Assembly: GCA_964533785.1 (NCBI GenBank)
Contig: CAZHNG010000414.1
Coordinates: 1 to 5,533 of the forward strand
Direction of reading: 5' to 3'
Origin: JANQRV01 sp964533785
Lineage (GTDB): Bacteria; Bacteroidota; Bacteroidia; Chitinophagales; Saprospiraceae
DNA length: 5,533 bases
A program made the translations under genes and the position numbers. A model generated the notes under the pieces. That model was given only the letters and a program-made list of their open reading frames with translations, made no database searches and had not been told where the DNA came from. Within the stretch, counting starts at the first letter, position 1, and every line of letters starts with the position of its first letter. Shown here in pieces: positions 1 through 5,533 of this stretch.

Positions 1-226
1 TCCTTAATTACAGACGCTTGTACTACATCTGATCGTTGTACATCAAAATCGGGCTACACCCTTTACTATTAGACGTGGTAACGATAGAGTCAACGGCAAA
101 TCAGTCTGATCTAAGCACCACAAATAATATAAAAATTAGTAGGGAAGGCTAACGATTTCAAAGCGAACACTCGCTTCGTCGGAAAAGAGCAGGCTATCAC
201 TTCGCGATATGACTATCAGAGTGCTC
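1..226. other. Left-edge region without a recognisable gene
   Basis: No frame here looks like a conserved protein. The plus frame starting at base 1 stays open for only 23 codons to a stop at 70-72, and the other frames close sooner. A small perfect hairpin, AAGCGA-acac-TCGCTT, lies at 161-176, but no T-run follows it on either strand, so I do not call it a terminator. The stretch is best read as the spacer downstream of folE. The 3' tail of a gene entering from the left cannot be fully excluded for the first 30-70 bases. Confidence 0.5.
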
Positions 227-267
227 AACAAAAAGAATTTGGTGTCCGGAGAGGGGAGACACCAAAT
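227..267 (-). terminator. Rho-independent terminator of the pterin operon
   Basis: ATTTGGTGTC at 237-246 pairs perfectly with GACACCAAAT at 258-267, giving a 10-bp stem with an 11-base loop. Read on the minus strand, the stem is followed at once by TTCTTTTTGTT (down to 227). It begins about 33 bases after the folE stop codon, in the right orientation to end the transcript carrying the pterin synthase and folE. This is the clearest terminator in the window. Confidence 0.8.
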
Positions 268-300
268 ATTGACATAAAGTTGGGGGATTAAAATCAGTTT

Positions 301-1050
301 TTATCCTCTTACATGTGATAAAAGCTCTTCTCTAACCGAACGTTCTTCAAATTTTCCGCTGTATTCGACAGTAACGGTCTTGGAGTTGACATCTTCGACG
401 CCCCGTGCCGCTACACACAAGTGCTCCGCCTCAATGATCACCGCTACATCTTCCGTTTGTAACACCTTCTTCAACTCTTCTGCAATTTGTTTAGTCAGAC
501 GCTCCTGTACCTGTGGCCGTTTGGCGAAATACTGTACAATCCGGTTGATTTTGGAAAGACCCACTACTTTGCCATTCGAAATGTAAGCCACGTGCGCACG
601 CCCGATAATCGGTATAAAATGATGTTCGCAGAAAGAATACAGCGTGATATCCTTTTCTACCAGCATTTGGTTGTACTGATATTTATTGTCGAACAAAGCT
701 ACTCTAGGCTTATTCGCAGGATTCAGACCGGCAAATATTTCTTTTACATACATTTTGGCCACCCGGTGAGGCGTTCCGCTCAAACTGTCATCTTCCAGAT
801 CCAATCCCAGGATATGCATGATCTCCCGAAAATGTTTTTCAATCAATTCCATTTTCAGGTCATCGTCCATCTCAAATGCATCTTCCCGCATGGGAGTGTC
901 CAGGGAAGTGCCGACGTGATTATCTCCCAGCTCATCGACTTCAAGTACTTCTACCTGGCTGTTATGTCCGTTCTTTTTATTGTAATAGCCATTACTATTA
1001 GCGGCCCCGTTGTGCAAGCCGTTTACGTATTTGTTTTTGTTATTCTCCAT
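301..1050 (-). CDS. folE: GTP cyclohydrolase I
   Basis: Catalyses GTP to 7,8-dihydroneopterin triphosphate plus formate, the entry step to folate, tetrahydrobiopterin and queuosine-type pterins; a cytosolic homomultimeric Zn enzyme. Using the start at 1050 (249 aa), the family signatures are clear: CEHH at about 141-144 and HLC at 210-212 match the E. coli Zn ligands Cys110, His113 and Cys181 and the active-site His112 and His179. GLSKINR and the QVQERLT segment follow the usual order. The first ~35 residues are a non-conserved tail rich in Asn, Gly and Lys. The frame can be opened up to 1131, but that extension lies out of frame inside the conserved end of the upstream gene, so I prefer ATG 1050 (ATG 1059 is the alternative). 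ATG 1050 overlaps the upstream gene's last codons by 11 bases, suggesting translational coupling. A terminator follows at 227-267. Confidence 0.95.
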   Translation of the reverse strand: MENNKNKYVNGLHNGAANSNGYYNKKNGHNSQVEVLEVDELGDNHVGTSLDTPMREDAFEMDDDLKMELIEKHFREIMHILGLDLEDDSLSGTPHRVAKMYVKEIFAGLNPANKPRVALFDNKYQYNQMLVEKDITLYSFCEHHFIPIIGRAHVAYISNGKVVGLSKINRIVQYFAKRPQVQERLTKQIAEELKKVLQTEDVAVIIEAEHLCVAARGVEDVNSKTVTVEYSGKFEERSVREELLSHVRG

Positions 1051-1447
1051 ATTCAACATAATTTCTTTGTGTTTCGTAAAGGGTGATTCGTAGCGAAAAT
1101 TGCGCTTCAATTCCAGCTCTGAGTTTTTCATAAATGACTCTGGCGATGTTTTCAGCCGTAGGATTCAAATCTTTGAATTCTTCGGTGTCCAGATTCAGGT
1201 TTTTATGATCGAATTTTTCTAATACCTCTTCTTCGATAAGATCTTTGAGGATTTTCATGTCCATCACATATCCCGTTTCCGGATCCACGTCCCCCGTGAC
1301 TTTTACGATCAAATCGTAATTGTGGCCGTGGTAATTCGGATTGTTACATTTACCAAAAACCGCCTGGTTGCGCTCATCAGACCACGTTGGATTGTGGAGT
1401 CGATGTGCAGCGTTAAAATGTGCTTTGCGGCAAACTGTTGTTTTCAT
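1040..1447 (-). CDS. 6-pyruvoyl-tetrahydropterin synthase / QueD-family protein
   Basis: A 135-aa T-fold enzyme acting on dihydroneopterin triphosphate, the product of FolE. Visible residues: His15 in HFNAAHRL, and His40 and His42 in the HGH motif, are the Zn ligands. Cys34, Asp80 and His81 form the expected catalytic triad. NPTAENIA is at about 95-102, and Glu125 in YET is the pterin-binding glutamate. The Cys-to-HGH spacing is Cx5HGH (CNNPNYHGHNY), as in animal 6-pyruvoyl-tetrahydropterin synthase; E. coli QueD has Cx3HGH. The product may therefore be 6-pyruvoyl-tetrahydropterin, although many such bacterial proteins are annotated as 6-carboxytetrahydropterin synthase, so the substrate outcome is inferred. 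ATG 1447 is the first start after an in-frame TAA and has no obvious Shine-Dalgarno. It is the first gene of a two-gene operon with folE. Confidence 0.9.
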   Translation of the reverse strand: MKTTVCRKAHFNAAHRLHNPTWSDERNQAVFGKCNNPNYHGHNYDLIVKVTGDVDPETGYVMDMKILKDLIEEEVLEKFDHKNLNLDTEEFKDLNPTAENIARVIYEKLRAGIEAQFSLRITLYETQRNYVEYGE

Positions 1448-1634
1448 AATTTCAATAACTTAAATTACGGGCACATAACTGCCGTTTCGGAAGTTTTGTT
1501 CAATGGACAAATAAAAAAGCCTAAATTTTAATCATGGCGAGTCACTTACTAATTACGGAAGATTAAGTTATATTCCGGACAGGCTCTAAAAAATTAGTGG
1601 TAACTCTATTTTGAATCGATTTAAACCCGCAAGC
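1448..1634. promoter_or_regulatory. Divergent intergenic region holding both promoters
   Basis: This spacer separates the minus-strand pterin operon from the plus-strand peptidase, so promoters for both should lie here. The best candidate for the pterin operon is TTTATTTG read on the minus strand (1508-1515), which matches five of the six fixed bases of the Bacteroidota -7 consensus TAnnTTTG and would give a leader of about 50 bases. I see no convincing -33 TTG upstream of it. No good -7 element is visible on the plus strand for the peptidase. The role follows from gene layout; the exact elements are weak guesses. Confidence 0.35.
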
Positions 1635-3245
1635 ATGCATTTATTCCGATTAATCTCCTGGATTCTACTGTTTCCCAGTTTAGGTTTTGGTCAGGATGTC
1701 ATCCCCCGTTTATCAGAATTGGACGTATTACACTATCAATTCGAAATCCAGATTTCTGATACTTCGGACGAAATGGTTGGTACCGCAACGGTCAAAATTG
1801 ATTTTTTGCAGCACCTTGACCAGTTTACCCTTGACCTAGTAGAGGAACAACCCGATGGAAATGGCATGAAGGTATTGCAGATAACGAAAGATCAAAAGGA
1901 TATTAAATGGAAGCACGCTCAAGGGAAATTAACCATTCTTCCCAATAATACCATTCAAAAAGGAGATACCAATACCTACATCATTCGGTACCGGGGGATT
2001 CCTTCCGACGGCCTCATTATTTCTGAGAACAAGTACGGTGACCGGACTTTTTTTGGCGACAATTGGCCCAACCGGGCGCACCATTGGCTTCCGTGTGTAG
2101 ATCACCCATCGGATAAAGCAGCCGTCGACTTCAAAATCACTGCTCCCGACCACTACCAGGTAATTGCCAATGGCATCCAGGTGGAAGAAATCAATTTGGA
2201 TGATGAACAAAAAATGACCCATTGGCAGGAAACCGTTCCTTTGCCTATGAAGGTAGCAGTATTTGGAGCCGCGCGTTTCGGGGTACAATACGCGGGCTCC
2301 ACTCATGGAATTCCCGTTACTAGCTGGATTTACCGCCAGGACAGAACCAAAGGCTATTACGACTATAGCATTGCGAAGGATATTCTAGCCTTTTTCATTA
2401 AAAACATCGGCCCCTATTCCTATAAGAAACTAGCTAATGTCCAATCGAAAACCCGGTACGGAGGCATGGAAAATGCCAGCAACATTTTTTATTCCGAATA
2501 CTCCGTAACTGGCGAACGAAGACACGAAAAGCTCATCGCTCATGAAATTGCCCACCAGTGGTTCGGCAATGCTGCTTCCGAAAAAAATTGGCACCACGTA
2601 TGGCTCAGCGAAGGGTTTGCTACCTATTGCACCAACCTATATTTAGAACACCGATATGGCAGAGATGGCATGGTCGCTAACCTAAAAACAGAAAGACAGC
2701 GTGTATTAAACTTTAACAATAGAAAGGCAACGCCCATCGTCGATAAATCCATCACCGACTGGAACAAACTATTAACGCCCAACGTATATCAGCGCGCCTC
2801 ATTCGTTTTGCATATGCTGCGCCGAAGGGTAGGAGAGGAGCAATTTTGGGAAGGAATCCAGCAATATTACACTCAATTCCAAGGCAAAAACGCCTTGACG
2901 GAAGATTTTCAAGAGGTCATGGAAAATGCCAGCGGAATGGACCTACATCAATTTTTCCAGCAATGGATTTACCGCGCCGAACTTCCACAATTGAAAATCA
3001 GTTGGAACGGTTCCAAAAAGGGACAACTTCAATTGAAAATAAAACAAATTCAAAAAGGGGAAGCCTTTGATATTCCCTTGGACATCCAAGCCGCCGGTGA
3101 TGCAGGAATCTCCCAAAAATGGACCCTTTACCTGAGTCAAAAAGAACAAACCATAACGTTAAACTGTGCCTTTACTCCCCGGTCGATCATTTTGGATCCC
3201 AGCACCTGGTTGTTATTCAGCGCTGAGGTTGAAAAGGGCGATTGA
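1635..3245 (+). CDS. Secreted M1-family zinc aminopeptidase
   Basis: A gluzincin metallopeptidase removing N-terminal residues from peptides, probably in the periplasm or outside the cell. With the ATG at 1635 it is 536 aa. It starts with a signal peptide (residues ~1-18, hydrophobic LISWILLFPSLGF, cleavage likely after GFG). The N-terminal beta domain follows, then the exopeptidase motif GGMENA (276-281), the Zn site HEIAH (303-307) with the third ligand Glu326 at the standard HExxH-x18-E spacing, and the catalytic Tyr385 in VYQRASFVLHMLR. The all-helical C-terminal domain of longer M1 enzymes is absent; a short beta-rich tail replaces it, a form common in Bacteroidota. No type IX secretion sorting tail is evident. 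An in-frame TTG at 1611 could add eight residues; I prefer the ATG because it gives a compact signal peptide, but neither site has a good Shine-Dalgarno. All catalytic residues are present. It appears to be transcribed alone. Confidence 0.93.
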   Translation: MHLFRLISWILLFPSLGFGQDVIPRLSELDVLHYQFEIQISDTSDEMVGTATVKIDFLQHLDQFTLDLVEEQPDGNGMKVLQITKDQKDIKWKHAQGKLTILPNNTIQKGDTNTYIIRYRGIPSDGLIISENKYGDRTFFGDNWPNRAHHWLPCVDHPSDKAAVDFKITAPDHYQVIANGIQVEEINLDDEQKMTHWQETVPLPMKVAVFGAARFGVQYAGSTHGIPVTSWIYRQDRTKGYYDYSIAKDILAFFIKNIGPYSYKKLANVQSKTRYGGMENASNIFYSEYSVTGERRHEKLIAHEIAHQWFGNAASEKNWHHVWLSEGFATYCTNLYLEHRYGRDGMVANLKTERQRVLNFNNRKATPIVDKSITDWNKLLTPNVYQRASFVLHMLRRRVGEEQFWEGIQQYYTQFQGKNALTEDFQEVMENASGMDLHQFFQQWIYRAELPQLKISWNGSKKGQLQLKIKQIQKGEAFDIPLDIQAAGDAGISQKWTLYLSQKEQTITLNCAFTPRSIILDPSTWLLFSAEVEKGD

Positions 3246-3246
3246 A

Positions 3247-3286
3247 GGCTTTTCTGTACCAACCTAGCAACAAAGCCATATTTTTA
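3247..3286 (+). terminator. Possible weak terminator after the peptidase gene
   Basis: GGCTTT (3247-3252) can pair with AAAGCC (3272-3277), followed by ATATTTTTA. The position just past the peptidase stop is right, but the stem has only 6 bp and a 19-base loop, so it would be a weak terminator. Confidence 0.35.
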
Positions 3287-3371
3287 TGGATGATTATTGG
3301 GTGTTAACAGTAAATAAAATGGGTATATAAGAAGAATAGAAAAAGAGAAAAAATTTGATTCGGAGGACGAG

Positions 3372-3419
3372 ATGAAGAATTGGAAACAAGATATCGTAAC
3401 AGAATTAGCTAAAAGATGA
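3372..3419 (+). pseudogene. Tiny ORF with strong Shine-Dalgarno, possibly a gene remnant
   Basis: ATG 3372 is preceded five bases upstream by GGAGG, the best Shine-Dalgarno in the window, unusual for this phylum. It encodes only 15 residues (MKNWKQDIVTELAKR) before TGA at 3417. The stop follows a run of four A's at 3411-3414. If that run were one base shorter, the frame would continue as DEIYPTYVSRSF to a stop at 3451-3453. This suggests, but does not prove, a frameshifted remnant of a longer gene. The frame upstream of the ATG is also open and rich in charged residues back to 3318. I do not recognise the family. Confidence 0.2.
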
Positions 3420-3678
3420 AATCTATCCCACATATGTGAGCCGATCCTTTTAGGTAAAGTGAATTTAATTTAGCAGGATCTTCCGAACGCGCAAGAGTTT
3501 TTTAAATCGTAGACTTGTTCGTTCATGATGAAACTATTCCACCAGCTCTGGTCCGGATATAGCTGCTTGGGTTTGCTAAAACGTCTTGAGCAAAATCTTG
3601 ACCCGTTCAACCCTTCCGATCGTTCCCCCCTTTACAAACCTATCTTAGTTGCATTTTAAGATTATCTGTTTATTTTTA

Positions 3679-3707
3679 CAACAATGTTGCATATAAAAGT
3701 GTGCACA
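3679..3707. promoter_or_regulatory. Two short inverted repeats upstream of the DsrE-like fragment
   Basis: CAACA-a-TGTTG (3679-3689) and the 8-base palindrome TGTGCACA (3700-3707) lie 34-62 bases before ATG 3741 in A+T-rich DNA. Either could be an operator half of the gene's original promoter. Neither matches a regulator site I can name with confidence, and short palindromes are expected by chance. Confidence 0.2.
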
Positions 3708-3740
3708 TTATATTCATCATAAAAGTAAATAGATATCATT

Positions 3741-3899
3741 ATGAAGGTAGCTTACATTTTTAAGACCAACATGGCTTCAACTTTTCAGTTGGCCACCATG
3801 ATTTTACCGCAATTAGAGCAAAAAATCCATGGAGTAGAGGTAGTAGGTATGTTCTTTTTTGACGATAACGCAAAGAAATTTGTGTTACAGAGTATTTAA
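3741..3899 (+). pseudogene. Truncated DsrE-like small protein gene
   Basis: An ATG at 3741 opens a 52-residue frame whose first ~43 residues (MKVAYIFKTNMASTFQLATM onward, to MFFFDDN) read like the N-terminal half of a DsrE/DsrF-like Rossmann-type protein: a first beta strand with KTN, a helix, then a second strand ending FFFDDN. Family members are about 115-125 aa and continue past this point with a conserved cysteine region; that is recalled knowledge. Here the last nine residues are unlike the family and the frame stops at 3897-3899, inside the 3' end of the convergent thioredoxin-like gene (15-base overlap). I read it as a gene cut off by a rearrangement around 3868-3885. Related proteins take part in sulfur or redox handling, but this piece lacks the expected functional part. 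A genuine short protein is less likely. Confidence 0.6.
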
Positions 3900-4379
3900 T
3901 GCATTTAAAAGTGTCTGGCTGTCCATATATTCAAAATGCCTGGCTGTCACCTTAAATGTTTCGTCTAAAAGAACCAAGGTGGGGGCTATAAATCTCCCTT
4001 CCCGTAAAGCCAGCAATTGGGCAATTTGATGAATAGGAGTTCTGGATTTACCCACCTGATCGTTTACAAACTGCTGCCCACCGAAGGTGATAGTCGAGTC
4101 GGTTTCAGCATTGAAGCGAACCGCGTAGTACTGCTCATTCAGTACGTCAATCACCTCCTGTTTTGTAAACACCACCTTGTCCATTTTACGGCAGTAGGTG
4201 CACCAGTCGGTATAGAAATCAATGAATACTTTTTTAGGCTTGATGGCCAAGGAGTCTTCCAATTCTTCAAATGACAACCAACGAACTGATTCCCATTCCT
4301 GTGCCCGCAAAGGTGCTGGTATGAAAAAAGAAATGGACATTAAATAGCCTGCTAAAATATAAGGCTTTTGGAACATCAT
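3885..4379 (-). CDS. Exported thioredoxin-fold protein with CTYC active site
   Basis: A 164-aa protein with a signal peptide (residues ~1-26, hydrophobic core YLMSISFFIPA, cleavage near RAQ), so probably periplasmic. The thioredoxin-like domain begins at VFIDFYTDWC, with the redox pair Cys60 and Cys63 (WCTYC) and the cis-proline at Pro133 in APT. The CxxC-KMD surroundings resemble the Thioredoxin_7/DUF255-type group, not classical TrxA. Length is normal for such proteins, so the gene looks complete despite the odd junction beyond its stop. Its ATG overlaps the stop of the TonB-dependent receptor (ATGA at 4376-4379), which implies one transcript and coupled translation. A thiol-disulfide or maturation role linked to the receptor or its cargo is inference. 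No terminator is visible after its stop at 3885. Confidence 0.85.
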   Translation of the reverse strand: MMFQKPYILAGYLMSISFFIPAPLRAQEWESVRWLSFEELEDSLAIKPKKVFIDFYTDWCTYCRKMDKVVFTKQEVIDVLNEQYYAVRFNAETDSTITFGGQQFVNDQVGKSRTPIHQIAQLLALREGRFIAPTLVLLDETFKVTARHFEYMDSQTLLNALNTL

Positions 4380-5533
4380 TTTAGGTTGCCTATTTTTATT
4401 GAAATGAATACGGAACGTGGAGCCATCGGCCCATAGATGAAGTCGGAATCACGTTGCGGTCCAGAATCGAATTCTGGTTGATAACTGTTAAAGATATTTT
4501 TCAGTCCTCCGCTCAATTCTAAATGAAAATCATTGACCACATCAAAATGATAGCTGGCTTTGATGTTCACATCAAAAAACGGGTCAGTGTCAATCAAATC
4601 CAGAAAGCCAGTCTCGCTTACCACCCGCGGTACGATCATAGAGCCGGTATAGGTCCCCGTTAAATCAATTTTAAACGCTTTAGAAAAGTTGTAGAAAGAG
4701 GTGAAATACCCATACAGGTTCGGGTTTCTCACAAATTCATCCACGGCTACAATTTCTTCTGCTGCGCCGCCTTCCGGTTCAAACAGTACTTGGGTTTCTT
4801 CGTAGCTTGATTGCTGGACGGTCCCTCCTAACTGGAAAGCCAACTTGCTGGAAGGCGAATAACCTGCTTCGAAGTTGATACCGGAAATATTAGCTCCTTC
4901 CCCGTTTCTTACCTCCTCTACGATGGATCCGTTTGGTAGCACCGACCCAGTACTTACTTGAGTGAACGGATTTTGCAATTGTGTAAAAAACCCTTCAATT
5001 AGCAAATTGATCTGGGCCAATCCAAAATTTTTGGTGTAATTCAAAGAACCGGTGAATGCATTAGAGGTTTCTTTATTCAAATCTTCAGACAGGATCACAA
5101 AGAGGGGTTCCCCACCTACCGAGGAAATGTGCAGATCTTCATTGAATGCCTGGGGTGCCCGGAAGCCTCTGGCGTACCCGCCTCTAAACCTAAGGTCTTC
5201 ATTTATCTTATAAAGCAAGGTAGCCCGCGGACTAAAAACCCCGATATTTACATCCACGATGTTATTGATATCGCCGATCTGATAATTGCCATTTACATTC
5301 GAAAGATCGTACCTCGCACCCAGTAAGGCAGTAAATCTTTGGCTTAGCTTCCACTCGTATTGAGCAAAGATTCCGGTGGTATTCACTTGCTGATCTACTA
5401 GTCGATTGTAACCCTGAATTTCATCCTGGGTACCGTAATACTGATTTTCAATTCCTACCGTAATCACATCATTGTTGGCTAAGTACCGGTTGAATTGAAG
5501 GCCCGCGACCAAGGCCAAGTCTTCCGTTAGCCC
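4376..5533 (-). CDS. TonB-dependent outer-membrane receptor, C-terminal part
   Basis: The frame is open to the right edge, so the N-terminal signal peptide, any carboxypeptidase-like domain and the plug lie outside the window; 385 codons plus stop are visible. The translation alternates hydrophobic and polar residues with many aromatic and Gly turns, as in a beta-barrel. Family landmarks are GGYARGFRAPQAFNEDLH about 117-135 residues into the visible part and the closing segment GLKNIFNSYQPEFDSGP followed by IYGPMAPRSVFISIKIG, typical of Bacteroidota receptors of the ferrienterochelin/cobalamin-like group. It imports a bound ligand using TonB-ExbBD energy; the ligand cannot be told from this portion. 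The extreme C-terminus ends NLK, not in the usual aromatic residue. It is followed by, and overlaps, the thioredoxin-like gene (ATGA). Confidence 0.9.
   Translation of the reverse strand, partial: GLTEDLALVAGLQFNRYLANNDVITVGIENQYYGTQDEIQGYNRLVDQQVNTTGIFAQYEWKLSQRFTALLGARYDLSNVNGNYQIGDINNIVDVNIGVFSPRATLLYKINEDLRFRGGYARGFRAPQAFNEDLHISSVGGEPLFVILSEDLNKETSNAFTGSLNYTKNFGLAQINLLIEGFFTQLQNPFTQVSTGSVLPNGSIVEEVRNGEGANISGINFEAGYSPSSKLAFQLGGTVQQSSYEETQVLFEPEGGAAEEIVAVDEFVRNPNLYGYFTSFYNFSKAFKIDLTGTYTGSMIVPRVVSETGFLDLIDTDPFFDVNIKASYHFDVVNDFHLELSGGLKNIFNSYQPEFDSGPQRDSDFIYGPMAPRSVFISIKIGNLK

Larger units (their letters stand above)
3287..3740. other. Long intergenic region with possible gene relics
   Basis: No intact gene is recognisable here. 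A plus-strand frame is open from 3318 to 3416 and contains ATG 3372 with a strong GGAGGA upstream (see separate entry). A second plus frame opens at ATG 3525/3528 and ends at 3659 (43-44 codons) with no recognisable motif. Short inverted repeats include CACATATGTG (about 3429-3438) and GATCCT/AGGATC (3443-3448 and 3475-3480). Closer to the downstream gene are CAACA-a-TGTTG (3679-3689) and TGTGCACA (3700-3707). The length and fragmented frames suggest decayed coding DNA, but this is inference. Confidence 0.4.

Noticed and set aside
161..176. Perfect small hairpin AAGCGA-acac-TCGCTT as a terminator
   Set aside because: No T-run follows on either strand, and a much better terminator lies at 227-267.
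487..1086. A 199-codon open frame on the plus strand
   Set aside because: It is antisense to the well-conserved folE core and has no recognisable protein features; it results from the codon composition of folE.
1051..1131. 27-residue N-terminal extension of FolE
   Set aside because: It lies out of frame within the conserved C-terminal coding part of the pterin synthase and is unlike FolE N-termini; ATG 1050 or 1059 is a better start.
1929..2306. A 125-codon minus-strand frame inside the peptidase gene
   Set aside because: Antisense to conserved M1 peptidase sequence, with no motif of its own.
3525..3659. A 44-codon plus-strand frame
   Set aside because: No ribosome binding site, no recognisable motif and no family resemblance; length is within chance expectation, so it is mentioned only as part of the spacer.
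5129..5326. A 65-codon plus-strand frame inside the receptor gene
   Set aside because: Antisense to the TonB-dependent receptor barrel; no independent support.

Overview
The window looks like a chromosomal segment from a member of the Bacteroidota. The evidence is a TonB-dependent outer-membrane receptor whose C-terminal barrel is of the type common in that phylum, a GTP cyclohydrolase I with a long Asn/Gly/Lys-rich N-terminal tail, start sites that mostly lack a Shine-Dalgarno sequence, and A+T-rich intergenic DNA. I cannot assign a genus. There are no RNA genes, CRISPR arrays, insertion sequences or transposases.

Layout: positions 1-300 hold no recognisable gene, only a strong minus-strand terminator hairpin (about 227-267). 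Next come two minus-strand pterin genes that overlap by 11 bases: a 6-pyruvoyl-tetrahydropterin synthase/QueD-family enzyme (1040-1447) followed by folE, GTP cyclohydrolase I (301-1050). Together they carry out the first two steps from GTP to a 6-substituted tetrahydropterin. A divergent intergenic region (1448-1634) separates them from a plus-strand gene for a secreted M1-family zinc aminopeptidase (1635-3245). About 495 bases follow with no intact gene but several possible relics (3246-3740).

At 3741-3899 there is the 5' part of a small DsrE-like protein gene, apparently cut short. It runs tail-to-tail into the end of a minus-strand operon: a TonB-dependent receptor (runs off the right edge, ends at 4376) and an exported thioredoxin-fold protein with a CTYC active site (3885-4379). 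These two are joined by an ATGA stop/start overlap.

Most of the window is ordinary. The points most worth a second look are the truncated DsrE-like gene at what may be a rearrangement junction, the eukaryote-like Cx5HGH catalytic motif of the pterin synthase next to folE (suggesting tetrahydrobiopterin-type rather than only queuosine chemistry), and the receptor/thioredoxin pair, which may couple outer-membrane uptake to a periplasmic redox step. I did not find a convincing new multi-gene system.
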